The notes under the pieces: model-generated
Told to the model about the DNA's origin: nothing
The model's input: only the letters and a program-made list of their open reading frames with translations
Databases searched by the model: none
Part shown: piece by piece, positions 42,726-52,373 of the stretch
Layout of the letters: each line of letters opens with the position of its first letter
How positions within the stretch are numbered: the first letter of the stretch is position 1
Position numbers and translations under genes: made by a program
DNA from: Weissella confusa
GTDB taxonomy: Bacteria; Bacillota; Bacilli; Lactobacillales; Lactobacillaceae
NCBI GenBank assembly: GCA_041871065.1
Contig: CP168942.1
Span: 340,501 to 404,500 of the forward strand
Length of the DNA stretch: 64,000 nucleotides
Direction: 5' to 3'

Positions 42726-42764
42726 AACGACCTGACTGGCAAGCAACGTCTCAGGTCGTTTTGT
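42726..42764 (+). terminator. Terminator after FusB-like gene
   Basis: AACGACCTGA...TCAGGTCGTTTTG hairpin. Confidence 0.85.
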
Positions 42765-42805
42765 TGTATACTACCTGTATTCAAACGGGTACGAGGAGTA
42801 ATATC

Positions 42806-44653
42806 ATGCAACTCAAATTAGATCAAGATGGTTTTATTGATGAAGCGTTGGTGGACGATGTGCGAGCTGGCTTATCGACGGCTGGGACGGCATTGGGGCC
42901 AATCAACAAGCGGACGTTGAAGCGTAATCGCCAACAATTTAGAGACTTAACGGCATCATTTGCTAAGCAAACTGAATGGGTGAATGCCCAACAATTAAGC
43001 GCAGCAATTTTGGATGATGTGTATTTGGTGACTAACAAGCCAACGATTGCATGGGACGTCGAAGATGTGTTGCTTGGATTGACCTTTACAATTGGGTCGC
43101 ATGATCAATTTCAAGCATTGGATGATGAAACAATCATTGCATTCACGACAGATTTGCTACAATTCTTGGCTTTGAATGGAATGGTACAAGTTGATTTGGC
43201 GCCGAGCCTTGCTGAACAATGGGTGGTTGCTGAATTAGCCGCCTACCGCGAAAACTTGGCTAACGAGTCACTGACCGACGAGGCGACACAAACGACCGAT
43301 ACGATTAAGCCGTTGTTGGCTAAGCTGGCCACACAATCCCAATTTGTGGCACTGGACAGTGCCGTACAAGAGTCGATGGTGACGACAATGCTACCGCTGT
43401 TCGCTGATATGATGCGTGAAATTGCCCATGAACCACTCGGCAAGTGGACGACGAACGGCTTAAAGCGCATTTTGTTTAATTACTTTGTGCCAACAGTGGT
43501 TTTGACTGTTGAGCAACAACAAAACTTACCCGATGTGATTGCGATGTTTATTGAAGCTAATCCGGTCGTGGCCGTTGATGCGCCAACGTTTATGGCGACT
43601 GCGCAACAACTTGCTTGGCAGTTTGAACATGAGGCATCATACCCAGGTTACTATTCAGCTGATAAGCGCGTGGCAACGGTTGCCACTGAGGCCGGCATCA
43701 GTTTGAATGATCAACAAGCATTGGACGAATTCGCGGATGACTATTGGGCTAGCAAGGCGGGCCAAGAGAAGTTTGGCGCAATTGGTCGAGGTTTTGGTGG
43801 TCTATGGGATTACTTGGAAAATGAACGTTTGTTCCAAGATGTTAAGTTGAAAAACCAAGACGCACGCTTGTTCTACCAATACATGGAACCGTTCTACATT
43901 CAAAGTTTGGATCCGGATTGGGAAGCTGATTATGACTTTGAACGTTGGCAAAAAACGATTGCCCACAACACACAGTTAGCAGTGTTGGATGCGCTGTATG
44001 GTCGAACAAAGGTTGAGATGATTAAGCACATTGCGATGGCGTTCGGCCACCAATCAGCGGATGAGACCCACCATCAAGTGCAGGTTTGGTTGCAACAAAT
44101 TAATGATTTGCTGGGACCGGTTGTGCAACTGAATGACCGTGGCCAAGTGGTTTTTGATGATAAAGAACGTTTATTGCAAGCGGTTCAGAAGGAAGTACAC
44201 CAAACTGAATTGGCGAAGCTACCAGTATTGATGGCGACAACGCCCGCTGAGTTGCGTGAGCAAAATCATAACCAAGTTGATATCTTTATTGAGAAGTTGC
44301 AAATTCAATTAGGGGATGTGTTGGAAGCTGATCAAATTCGTTTGGCTGAAGAAATCCTTGATAATCTCACGGAGACGGCGGGTGGACAATGGCAAATGCC
44401 GCTACAAGCGCTATCAGATGAGAACTTCACGAAGGTGTTGGCCAGCGAATTGTTTGGCGTGTTAACCATGCGCCAAGCCTATTTCGGGTTACAGATCATC
44501 ATTGCTTTCTTGGATAACTCCCGCGCTTTAGCAGAATTAACCAAGCCACGCTTCGATGAATTTGTCCGCCTCATTAAGACAATGCAAGACCAACAAGTGT
44601 CACAATACTTGTTGGATATCGCTGAACGAATGACGCTTGAAACGCCAATTTAA
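42806..44653 (+). CDS. Large hypothetical cytosolic protein
   Basis: 615 residues; I do not recognise the family. It is almost wholly helical, acidic, has no signal peptide, TM helix or cysteine, and many Gln-rich stretches. Blocks that may be conserved include FGAIGRGFGGLWDYLENERLFQDVKL and RLFYQYMEPFYIQSLDPDWEADYDFERW near residues 320 to 375. ATG 42806 has a CGAGGAG site; an upstream in-frame ATG at 42761 lies in the previous terminator. It stands alone between terminators. Confidence 0.75.
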   Translation: MQLKLDQDGFIDEALVDDVRAGLSTAGTALGPINKRTLKRNRQQFRDLTASFAKQTEWVNAQQLSAAILDDVYLVTNKPTIAWDVEDVLLGLTFTIGSHDQFQALDDETIIAFTTDLLQFLALNGMVQVDLAPSLAEQWVVAELAAYRENLANESLTDEATQTTDTIKPLLAKLATQSQFVALDSAVQESMVTTMLPLFADMMREIAHEPLGKWTTNGLKRILFNYFVPTVVLTVEQQQNLPDVIAMFIEANPVVAVDAPTFMATAQQLAWQFEHEASYPGYYSADKRVATVATEAGISLNDQQALDEFADDYWASKAGQEKFGAIGRGFGGLWDYLENERLFQDVKLKNQDARLFYQYMEPFYIQSLDPDWEADYDFERWQKTIAHNTQLAVLDALYGRTKVEMIKHIAMAFGHQSADETHHQVQVWLQQINDLLGPVVQLNDRGQVVFDDKERLLQAVQKEVHQTELAKLPVLMATTPAELREQNHNQVDIFIEKLQIQLGDVLEADQIRLAEEILDNLTETAGGQWQMPLQALSDENFTKVLASELFGVLTMRQAYFGLQIIIAFLDNSRALAELTKPRFDEFVRLIKTMQDQQVSQYLLDIAERMTLETPI

Positions 44654-44663
44654 TTGATAATGA

Positions 44664-44704
44664 AACTCCTGATTAGCGCCATGCTAGTTGGGAGTATTTT
44701 TTTG
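44664..44704 (+). terminator. Terminator after large hypothetical gene
   Basis: ACTCC...GGAGT stem with inner pairs, followed by ATTTTTTT. Confidence 0.7.
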
Positions 44705-44824
44705 CGCTATTGCAACACTGACCCGTATTTTAAAATCGTCCTATATATGATATAGTTTTAGATACTAGATGGTTTAGTTATTAAACATAAGTATTTTAAC
44801 CAGAAGGTCGAGGGGGAATTTGAA

Positions 44825-45673
44825 ATGGCTAAAGTAAAAATTGTAACTGACTCAACAGCGCGTTTGACGCCGGAAGAAGTGGCTGCATATGATATTGCGG
44901 TTGTACCTCTAACGGTGATGATTGATGGCGTGGTGTACCACGATGGGGTATCAATTACACCAAGCGAATTTATTGAGAAGATGGCGGAAGCTAAGGCGTT
45001 GCCAACGACATCACAACCATCACTGGGCGCGTTTACGGAAATTTATGAAACGATGCCAGAAGATGTTGAAATCTTGTCATTGCATTTGACGAACAAGTTG
45101 TCAGGGACGGTGCAAGCTGCTGAACAGGCATCACGCATGGTGCCACAAGATGTTGTTGTGCGTGATTCGAACTACATTGATCGTGCCTTGGCGATGCAAG
45201 TGTTGGTCGCTGGTCGCATGGCCGAAGCTGGTGCAACACGTGATGAAATCTTGGCAGAATTGCAACGCGTTGAAGATAACACGGAATTGTACCTAACTGT
45301 TAGCACGTTGAAGAACTTGGTCGCAGGTGGTCGTTTGTCAAAGACGGCGGGATTGATTGGTTCTTTGTTGGATATCAAGGTTGGGGCACACGTGCCACTT
45401 GGTCAAATCACGATGGAAGTTAAGGGTCGTGGTAAGAAGACAATCAAGGCCTACCAAGACTTGATTTTTGAGCGTATGCAAGCGGAAGAAAACGGCATTG
45501 CGGTTATCGGTATTTCACTCGCTGATGCAGCTGAAGATGCTGAAAACTTGGCAGCGCGTGCCCGTGAGTTGTTCCCTGATGCAATTGTGGATATTGCGGA
45601 AACAACGCCAATCGAGTCAACACACGCTGGCCCAGGTGCAATGGGTATTTCTTACTTGAAGAACTACGCCTAA
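44825..45673 (+). CDS. DegV-family fatty-acid-binding protein (FakB-like)
   Basis: 282 residues: VKIVTDSTARLTPEEVAAYDIAVVPLTVMIDGVVYHDGVSI at the start and PTTSQPSLGAF, the DegV family marks, with an LSGTVQAAEQA block. DegV/FakB proteins bind one fatty acid and present it to the FakA kinase for phosphorylation into phospholipid synthesis. fakA is not in this window. A TATAGT-like -10 precedes it and a terminator follows, so it is monocistronic. Confidence 0.92.
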   Translation: MAKVKIVTDSTARLTPEEVAAYDIAVVPLTVMIDGVVYHDGVSITPSEFIEKMAEAKALPTTSQPSLGAFTEIYETMPEDVEILSLHLTNKLSGTVQAAEQASRMVPQDVVVRDSNYIDRALAMQVLVAGRMAEAGATRDEILAELQRVEDNTELYLTVSTLKNLVAGGRLSKTAGLIGSLLDIKVGAHVPLGQITMEVKGRGKKTIKAYQDLIFERMQAEENGIAVIGISLADAAEDAENLAARARELFPDAIVDIAETTPIESTHAGPGAMGISYLKNYA

Positions 45674-45691
45674 TTAATTTGAATAAAGATC

Positions 45692-45727
45692 AATGCTGAT
45701 GGTTGTTAAGCCATCGGCATTTTTTAT
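45692..45727 (+). terminator. Terminator after degV-type gene
   Basis: AATGCTGATGG-ttgttaag-CCATCGGCATT hairpin with T run. Confidence 0.9.
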
Positions 45728-45815
45728 TTCCCATTGAGCTTTTGAGAGGGGTATTCTGGATAATTCTGGTATGCTGAATTCATAGAACGCCATGCAATTC
45801 TATTGGAGGGGCCAC

Positions 45816-46502
45816 ATGAAAAAATTAGTACAGTGGGGAATTGGTATTTTGGGTGTTGCTGCCGCGGTTGGGATTGGTTATGTCGGGATGGGGATGATCA
45901 GTGATGCCCACTCAACGGATAAGGTCACCACGAGTGCAAAGCAACAATCACCAAGTGAACACCAGACTGATAAACCTAAGCAACAGAAAACAATTTTTCA
46001 GCAAATTGCCGGCCGAGACTTCTGGTTCACATCCGGAGCTGGTGGCTGGCGCACTGTCATGACTATTAATGAAGATGGGACATTTTCTGGGAAGTTTACG
46101 GATTCAGATATGGGTGATATTGGGACTGATTATCCCAAGGGGAGCATGAAGATTTCGGAATTCACGGGCCGTTTAGAAAATGTGCAAAAGGTATCGGATA
46201 CCGCCTACACAATGACGGTGGCGCAACTTGATTACAATCCAGCGGATGTGACAACGATTGTTGATGGTGTGCGTGAAATCACAGCTGAGCCTTACGGCAT
46301 TGGGTTAAATGATGCCATCACGATTTATTTGCCCGGTCAGGAAGTTGATCGGAACGATACCACGTACCGTATGTGGCTGGGAACTGGTGGACCGTATGGT
46401 GACACGACGGCTTTCATTCAAAACGAGAAATTCACGTTGCCAACCTTATTTGATACTACGCAACACTATGCCTGGATTGTCTATCCGGCATCACAAGTAT
46501 AA
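45816..46502 (+). CDS. Secreted or membrane-anchored protein of unknown function
   Basis: 228 residues. An N-terminal helix (about 5-28), a Gln/Lys/Ser-rich linker to about 60, then a domain with FWFTSGAGGWRTVMTINEDGTFSGKFTDSDMGDIG, a pattern seen in many exported lactobacillus proteins of unknown role. No lipobox cysteine. ATG 45816 has TTGGAGGGG upstream and is chosen over ATG 45792. Monocistronic with a terminator. Confidence 0.75.
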   Translation: MKKLVQWGIGILGVAAAVGIGYVGMGMISDAHSTDKVTTSAKQQSPSEHQTDKPKQQKTIFQQIAGRDFWFTSGAGGWRTVMTINEDGTFSGKFTDSDMGDIGTDYPKGSMKISEFTGRLENVQKVSDTAYTMTVAQLDYNPADVTTIVDGVREITAEPYGIGLNDAITIYLPGQEVDRNDTTYRMWLGTGGPYGDTTAFIQNEKFTLPTLFDTTQHYAWIVYPASQV

Positions 46503-46511
46503 GAAGTTTGA

Positions 46512-46547
46512 AAACACTGAACGGGTCAACTGTTCAGTGTTTTTTGT
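46512..46547 (+). terminator. Terminator after secreted protein gene
   Basis: AAAACACTGAAC...GTTCAGTGTTTT hairpin with T run. Confidence 0.92.
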
Positions 46548-46627
46548 ATGAAAGGCAGGGCTTCATCCCCACAATATTCAAATTAACTTCGTAAGATAGG
46601 GTGAATAAAGTTATTGAGGGGGTAAAT

Positions 46628-48154
46628 ATGGCTACAAAGCAATTTACAGACATCAATGGCAAACCGTTCAATCGTAATGCGATGGTTGCGGTGCTATTGA
46701 TTGGAACGTTTGCCGGAGCGCTGATGCAGACATCGCTCGGAACAGCCATTCCAACGCTGATGCGTGATTTCGATATTACGTTAGCGACCGCACAACAGGC
46801 AACGACTTGGTTTATGTTGGCGAATGGGATTATGATGCCGGTTTCGGCATTCTTATCAACCCGTATACCGACGAAAGTGTTGTACATCACAGCGTATTTG
46901 CTGTTATTTATCGGTATGACCATCACGTCGCTGACACCAGCCGACCATGATATGTGGTGGATGTTCCTAGCTGGCCGAATCATTGCCGCGATTGCGGTTG
47001 GTATTTCGATGCCACTAATGCAGGTTGTTATGGTGAATATTTTCCCAGCCGAGGCACGTGGGACAGCCATGGGGTTGAACGGAATCGTCATCGGATTAGC
47101 GCCGGCGATTGGGCCAACGTCATCTGGCTGGTTGCTACAAAAGCACGGGACAGTAATGGGTTTGAACTTGAACGGCTCGTGGCGTTTGATTTTCCATTTG
47201 CCAATGGCTGTGCTAGCGCTAGTCATCATTGCCGCGCCGTTCTTTATTAAAAACGTCATTAAGAATGAACGCATGAAACTTGATTTACCATCACTGGTCA
47301 TTTCAACGGTTGGGTTCGGCTCATTCTTGTGGGCGTTTACCAACGTTGCAACCGATGGCTGGGGCAACGTGAAAACGGTTATTGCACCAATGATTATAGG
47401 TGCCTTAATTATTGTGCTATTCGTGCTACGTCAGTTACGTTTGGATGAGCCGTTTGTGGACGTTCGTGTGTTTAAGAATAGGCAATTCACGTTGACGACC
47501 ATCTGTGTGATGATGTCGATGAGTGCCATGATGGGGGTTGAAATGATGCTTCCAACGTACTTGCAGAACGTGCACTTGTTAACGCCGTTGCAATCAGGAC
47601 TAACATTGATGCCAGGGGCACTGATGATTGGTGTTATGGCAGTGTTGGCAGGACGTGATTATGATCGAATCGGGGCAAAGCGTCTGACAATTACCGGCTT
47701 TACATTTGTGACAATTGGGACGTTACCATTCTTGTTCTTGTCACCAACAACGCCAACACATTTCATCACGACCCTGTACGCAGTGCGTATGTTTGGAATT
47801 GCAACTGCACTAGTACCGTTGACGGCGATGGCGATGGCGGTATTGCCAAAGAACGAAGCGCCACACGCGACCGCGGCAAACAACACAGCCCGTCAGGTAG
47901 CGTCAGCAATCGTGGTGGCCTTGCTGTCATCAGTGACGCAGAACGTCATTGCTAATCACGAGCCAGCCAAACACTTGAAAACGACGAACCCATTACAATA
48001 TGGTGCTGATTATTTGGAGGCCTCAATGAAAGGGTTCCACGTGTCATTTGCAATTGGTTTGAGTTTCGCGATTATTGGGATTATCGTCGCACTGTTCTTG
48101 AAGGGCGGTAAGATTGTGCCAGTAGCAGCAACGAATGAGGAGGATGCAGCATGA
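46628..48154 (+). CDS. DHA2-family MFS multidrug efflux pump (EmrB/QacA-like)
   Basis: 508 residues with 14 spans. Motif A-like and motif C-type blocks are present, including the TM5 region IVIGLAPAIGPTSSGWLLQ (the drug antiporter signature). ATG 46628 follows GAGGGGGT and is preferred to GTG 46601. It is a proton-coupled exporter of toxic compounds. Its stop overlaps the start of the next gene by 4 nt (ATGA), and that gene is a DUF4811 protein, a partner known from lactobacilli. Confidence 0.92.
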   Translation: MATKQFTDINGKPFNRNAMVAVLLIGTFAGALMQTSLGTAIPTLMRDFDITLATAQQATTWFMLANGIMMPVSAFLSTRIPTKVLYITAYLLLFIGMTITSLTPADHDMWWMFLAGRIIAAIAVGISMPLMQVVMVNIFPAEARGTAMGLNGIVIGLAPAIGPTSSGWLLQKHGTVMGLNLNGSWRLIFHLPMAVLALVIIAAPFFIKNVIKNERMKLDLPSLVISTVGFGSFLWAFTNVATDGWGNVKTVIAPMIIGALIIVLFVLRQLRLDEPFVDVRVFKNRQFTLTTICVMMSMSAMMGVEMMLPTYLQNVHLLTPLQSGLTLMPGALMIGVMAVLAGRDYDRIGAKRLTITGFTFVTIGTLPFLFLSPTTPTHFITTLYAVRMFGIATALVPLTAMAMAVLPKNEAPHATAANNTARQVASAIVVALLSSVTQNVIANHEPAKHLKTTNPLQYGADYLEASMKGFHVSFAIGLSFAIIGIIVALFLKGGKIVPVAATNEEDAA

Positions 48155-48891
48155 TTATTCCGATTTTAGCAGTTGTCGCGATTCTAACTTACTTGGCATG
48201 GATTCGGATTGAGCCGCTGGCCTGGCGTATTCCGCTGGGACTGATCAGTGGGACGGTCTTCGTGGCCTTGGTGATGTTATTGTTAGTTAATTTTGATCGT
48301 CATTACGGCATGGAGAAGGTTACTAAGACTGAGACGCAACAGATTTATTCGGCGGTTGGTGATAAGTTGCCAATTGGTATCCTGGTGACGAAGGAGTTGG
48401 GAACGAAGGCTGATAACTATGTGTTGGTCTACGCTGATAAGCCAACTGGCAAGGCGACTGCGCATTTTGTGCCTGATACCAAGCATATGGTTAAAGCAGT
48501 AAAAAAGAGCGCAACTTATCGAGAAGCCAACGTTTCTAAAGCGACCGTTAAAACAACCACCACGCGTTGGGAGTGGCAAAACGAGGCTTTTAAATTTCTA
48601 CTTGGTTTTGGCGGTGAAGGTGGCACAATTGCGAAGCAGAGCTCAGTTGTCACGATTCCGAAGTCGAGCTGGTTGGCGGTAACCGACACGCAAGCTAAGC
48701 GTTTGACAAAGATGCAAGGCGACCAAGATGCGACACAACAACAAGCTTTGCAGCAAGCGGTGGCTGAGCAAGTCATGGCTTATCGTGAAGCAAATCCAAC
48801 GGCGACACCAGCACAGCTAGCCAAAGTTGAACAAAAGGTGACGACTGAAACAACGCTGGCAGCGGTCAAAAAGATGTTGGCTGAAAACTAA
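48151..48891 (+). CDS. DUF4811 membrane protein
   Basis: 246 residues: two N-terminal spans (about 2-18 and 27-50) and then an extracellular or cytoplasmic domain containing VLVYADKPTGKATAHFVPDTKH and a Gln/Ala-rich helical end. It matches the DUF4811 family, typically encoded with EmrB/QacA-type exporters. Translationally coupled to the pump by the ATGA overlap. It may be an accessory subunit; function not established. No clear terminator is seen before the next gene 72 bp on. Confidence 0.82.
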   Translation: MIIPILAVVAILTYLAWIRIEPLAWRIPLGLISGTVFVALVMLLLVNFDRHYGMEKVTKTETQQIYSAVGDKLPIGILVTKELGTKADNYVLVYADKPTGKATAHFVPDTKHMVKAVKKSATYREANVSKATVKTTTTRWEWQNEAFKFLLGFGGEGGTIAKQSSVVTIPKSSWLAVTDTQAKRLTKMQGDQDATQQQALQQAVAEQVMAYREANPTATPAQLAKVEQKVTTETTLAAVKKMLAEN

Positions 48892-48963
48892 TGCCCTTTT
48901 TCTGACCACCTTGGCGAAGTGGTCGTATCATATTGCGTATGAAGTTGAAAAGAGGTCTGAACG

Positions 48964-49806
48964 ATGTCATTTTTACACGAAACATACACACTAAATAACG
49001 GCATGTTGATGCCAAAGATTGGCTTGGGAACTTGGCAACAAACCAAGCAACAAGCACACGATTCAGTTGCGGCTGCTTTGGCGGCTGGCTACTTGTATGT
49101 TGATACGGCGCAGATGTATCAAAACGAAGATGCGGTGGGGGCTGCGATTGCAGAATCTGGCATTGATCGCGACACGTTGACGATTTCAACTAAGATTGAC
49201 GCCAGCATTAAGGATTACCGCCATGCGGCTGAGTCAATCGATGCCTCTTTGGCGGCATTGAACATGGACTACATTGATTTGTTGTTGATTCACGCACCAC
49301 GTCCTTGGAATCAAATGGAAGTGCCAAACGTGCGTCCAAGTCGTGGTAATAACTACTACGAGGAAAACTTGGCGGTTTGGCAAGCGATGGAAGAAGCAGT
49401 CCAAGCTGGTAAGGTAAAGAGTATTGGCGTGTCTAACTTCAACAACGAAGATGTGAAAAACATTTTGGATAATGGTTCAATTACACCGGCGGTTAACCAA
49501 ATTATTTATCACATTGGGATGACGCAAGACGTGAACCAACCGTTTGATGAAGCGAATGGGTTGCTAGTTGAAGCATACAGCCCAATTGGGACGGGCCGTC
49601 TGTTGCGCATGCCAGAGTTGCAAGAAATTGCCGCACACTACGATCGCTCGGTTGCGCAATTGGCTATCCGTTATGCTTTGGCTAAGGGCACATTGCCACT
49701 ACCAAAGGCTAACCACCCAGAATATGTTGCGCAAAACGCGGATGTTGATTTTGAAATCAGTCCAGCTGATATGCAACTACTGGATGCAATTAAGATGCCA
49801 TACTAA
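48964..49806 (+). CDS. Aldo/keto reductase
   Basis: 280 residues, TIM-barrel NADPH-dependent reductase of the 2,5-diketo-gluconate reductase type. Catalytic Asp47 and Tyr52 lie in YVDTAQMYQNE, Lys in ISTKID, and His in LLIHAP; the C-terminal nucleotide motif is PLPKANHPEYV. It reduces small aldehydes or ketones, substrate unknown. An AAGAGGT site precedes ATG 48964; a terminator follows. Confidence 0.93.
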   Translation: MSFLHETYTLNNGMLMPKIGLGTWQQTKQQAHDSVAAALAAGYLYVDTAQMYQNEDAVGAAIAESGIDRDTLTISTKIDASIKDYRHAAESIDASLAALNMDYIDLLLIHAPRPWNQMEVPNVRPSRGNNYYEENLAVWQAMEEAVQAGKVKSIGVSNFNNEDVKNILDNGSITPAVNQIIYHIGMTQDVNQPFDEANGLLVEAYSPIGTGRLLRMPELQEIAAHYDRSVAQLAIRYALAKGTLPLPKANHPEYVAQNADVDFEISPADMQLLDAIKMPY

Positions 49807-49816
49807 CAACAAACGA

Positions 49817-49855
49817 AAAACGCTCTTACCGCAACGAAGTGGTAAGAGCGTTTTG
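49817..49855. terminator. Terminator between aldo/keto reductase and minus-strand gene
   Basis: AAAACGCTCTTACC...GGTAAGAGCGTTTT hairpin between convergent genes. Confidence 0.93.
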
Positions 49856-49857
49856 TA

Positions 49858-50589
49858 TTACTGAACAGTTGAAACATTGAATGTGACTGGATAATCATTT
49901 GTGCCTTGCGCGAGTGTAATACGGGCTGCTGTAAACTGCATCTGTTGATAGTCGAAGTCATTCGAGTCAGTCAGCACAATGAAATTACCAGACTTTGAAT
50001 CACCGGGTTCAAGGATTCCAGTATTAAATTGGTCGTACATGTAGTGACCGACACGCATGTCAGAATGCGTAAAGGTTTGGCCGTTCCCATCAACTAGCGT
50101 CCAACCAGCAACGTTGGTGTTCAATAAATTGATGGCTTGGTTGGTGTTATTGGTGATGGTAACGCGGAGTGTGACACGATAAAATTCGTATGGCAATGAC
50201 ACGTCAGCCTTCACAAATTCCTTTTCGGCTGGTGAGAAAAGTGATTCTAGATTAGTCGTATCCAAAATGTTGATATGTGAAATAGAGAATTGCAGGCCGT
50301 TAGCCGTGGTGTTCATGCCAATATCTTTATCCATAAACGTTGATTGATAGTCTTGATGATTATTAGCGGGTGCGCGTGAGTAATCGATGGCCGATGAACT
50401 CGATGCACTTGCGGCACTCGAGCTGCTAGAAGTAGTCGAAGATTGTGCGGTCAAAGGTGCAGAAGTGTCATTAAAATCGTGAACGGTATATCTGGTTGCT
50501 TTTGGTCCGTAAATAGCGATAACATAGAAGCCAAGCAATAATCCGCTGAAAATCACGAGTATTAAGATTTGGCGGGTTAATTTGGTCAT
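49858..50589 (-). CDS. Exported protein with DUF4352-like domain
   Basis: 243 residues. N-terminal TM/signal (QILILVIFSGLLLGFYVIAIYG), a Ser/Ala-rich linker (about 48-72) with many consecutive Ser, then a beta-rich domain with FYRVTLRVTITNNTNQAINLLN, similar to DUF4352-type Ig-like domains. It has no lipobox and should stay anchored outside. Function unknown. The next gene is divergent. Confidence 0.72.
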   Translation of the reverse strand: MTKLTRQILILVIFSGLLLGFYVIAIYGPKATRYTVHDFNDTSAPLTAQSSTTSSSSSAASASSSSAIDYSRAPANNHQDYQSTFMDKDIGMNTTANGLQFSISHINILDTTNLESLFSPAEKEFVKADVSLPYEFYRVTLRVTITNNTNQAINLLNTNVAGWTLVDGNGQTFTHSDMRVGHYMYDQFNTGILEPGDSKSGNFIVLTDSNDFDYQQMQFTAARITLAQGTNDYPVTFNVSTVQ

Positions 50590-50676
50590 GGTTCGGCTCC
50601 TGTTTTTTTAACAGTATACACCTAGTATAAAAGGGGCGACTAGTGACTGCCGTAGAAAACGAGGGAAGCAGAGTAG

Positions 50677-51459
50677 ATGTTGTTAAATCTGAGAACGCTA
50701 ACGGCGGTTGAATTACGTCGCAATAAATTAATTGCCGTCTTTTTGATGGGGGCCCTTGGCCTGGAGCTGACGACGGTTGCACCGCGCGCCAGTGTCGTGA
50801 TTTTGATTGGTGCCGTCGTGTCCGGCGTTTTGCCGAATGATAAGGTGGCGGTGCTGTGGCTAATGCCAGCGACATTGTTGGTTGGTGTGCTGTTTCTAAC
50901 GCAACCAACTTGGCTGGTGAAAGGTATTTTTGCCGGCGTTGTGTTACTTGTTCGGTTTGGGTTATTGCAAGACAAACCGATTACGCAAGGGGCGACGTTG
51001 CCAACTAAATATACGTATGATCTGACTGGATTATCACGCAAAGATAAGCAAGCTTTTCAAAAGGCGTTCGCTGTCGGTTATGAGGATATCCAAGCTATCA
51101 ATGTGGCAGTTAAGGACGACGCGCAGTTGCAAACAATTGCGGATCAATACCAATTCGAATTGTTCACGGATAACATTATGGCAACATTAGCTGAGAAACC
51201 GGAACGTCTTGTGTTGGCGGATGAGTTCCTTTATAACCACGTACCAAACACGTTGAAAATCGTCCGTATGTACATGACTGTGCAAAAGCAGACATCAGTA
51301 TCACAAGTCGCTGATGAACAACTCGTTCAAGCGCAAAATACATTGGTTGCGTTGTTTAAAGAAATAAAAGTGGATTACCACGTCCTGACGCAAGTCGATT
51401 CGCAAGCGCTATCAGAGCAAATTGCGATTGCGCAGCAAACGATGTACAACCGAAATTAA
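50677..51459 (+). CDS. XpaC-like membrane protein
   Basis: 260 residues: three or four spans in the first 95 residues and a helical cytoplasmic domain with FLYNHVPNTLKIVRMYMTVQKQ, a pattern like the C-terminal part of XpaC proteins (5-bromo-4-chloroindolyl phosphate hydrolysis). XpaC is often coupled with TelA/toxic-anion resistance, but no telA is here. Start ATG 50677 has GAGGGAAG. A terminator follows. Confidence 0.6.
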   Translation: MLLNLRTLTAVELRRNKLIAVFLMGALGLELTTVAPRASVVILIGAVVSGVLPNDKVAVLWLMPATLLVGVLFLTQPTWLVKGIFAGVVLLVRFGLLQDKPITQGATLPTKYTYDLTGLSRKDKQAFQKAFAVGYEDIQAINVAVKDDAQLQTIADQYQFELFTDNIMATLAEKPERLVLADEFLYNHVPNTLKIVRMYMTVQKQTSVSQVADEQLVQAQNTLVALFKEIKVDYHVLTQVDSQALSEQIAIAQQTMYNRN

Positions 51460-51470
51460 ATAATAATCGT

Positions 51471-51496
51471 GAGCTGGTTTTCCAGCTCTTTTTTTA
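51471..51496 (+). terminator. Terminator after XpaC-like gene
   Basis: GAGCTGG-tttt-CCAGCTC hairpin with T7. Confidence 0.93.
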
Positions 51497-51548
51497 CGCA
51501 AAAATTCAAATTAACCCAGTATGATAGAGGCAAAGGGGGGTGACGGAT

Positions 51549-52310
51549 TTGGATGAAAAAGACAAAGAGCTGGATCAATTGATTTATGATACGTACGGCA
51601 TTATTGAGTCGGAACCAGATGAAACCAAGCCGACACCTCGTAAACCGCGCCACCGTCGCCGGCTTATCTACACGAGCATTATTTTGCTGCTGGTGTTCGG
51701 ATCGGTTGGGAGTAGCTTTGAACCGATTATGAGTGCGATTAACTACAGCTCGCAGCGACGCCAATTGAATAATTTAACGATTAAACAGGCCGAGACGGGT
51801 AATGAAAAGTTGCTTCGAAATGGTGGTTTCGGTCCGACAAGTGATTCACTAGGGATGTACACTGGTAAAAACGGTGAGCTAACCGTTGCAATTGTGCAAT
51901 CAGATTTTCAAACGACAACGCCGAATGTGCAACGTGCACTTAAAGGCGCGATTAAATTTTGGCGGGTGAAATCACAGGGCAAAATTAATATCAAAGAAGT
52001 TCAGCAGCGCCAGAGTCCAGATTTACTCGTACGAGCCGGTGCGATGGGGGATGAAGGGACTGACGCGGGAACGCACGCGTTGGCTTGGATGAATCCATCA
52101 ACTGGTGAGCTACGTGTTTCAGGCGATGTGTTGTCATTGTCGAATCAAAACACGTTGACGAAAACGCTGGCTCATGAACTTGGACATGCCCTGGGGTTAG
52201 GTCATACGACTGATGGCCACAATATCATGAGTGCGATGCTTTCGCCAAAAGCAGATGAGGTTTCAACGAACCAACTGACGCACATTGAGACGTTCCAATC
52301 TGAACGTTGA
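51549..52310 (+). CDS. Membrane-anchored matrixin-type zinc metalloprotease
   Basis: About 253 residues: acidic cytoplasmic N-terminus, a basic patch (RKPRHRRR), one TM (YTSIILLLVFGSVGSSF) and an outside protease domain with the metzincin motif HELGHALGLGH followed by the NIMSAM Met-turn. This identifies a matrixin-like M10-type protease with three His ligands. It may process surface proteins. The TTG at 51549 fits the AGGGGGGTGA site; a GTG at 51540 is within that site. It ends 63 bp before the DUF1810 gene. Confidence 0.82.
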   Translation: MDEKDKELDQLIYDTYGIIESEPDETKPTPRKPRHRRRLIYTSIILLLVFGSVGSSFEPIMSAINYSSQRRQLNNLTIKQAETGNEKLLRNGGFGPTSDSLGMYTGKNGELTVAIVQSDFQTTTPNVQRALKGAIKFWRVKSQGKINIKEVQQRQSPDLLVRAGAMGDEGTDAGTHALAWMNPSTGELRVSGDVLSLSNQNTLTKTLAHELGHALGLGHTTDGHNIMSAMLSPKADEVSTNQLTHIETFQSER

Positions 52311-52373
52311 ACCAAGGTGAAAACAGTACATCATGCTAGAATTAACTTATCAATATGAATGAGGTGATAGGTC

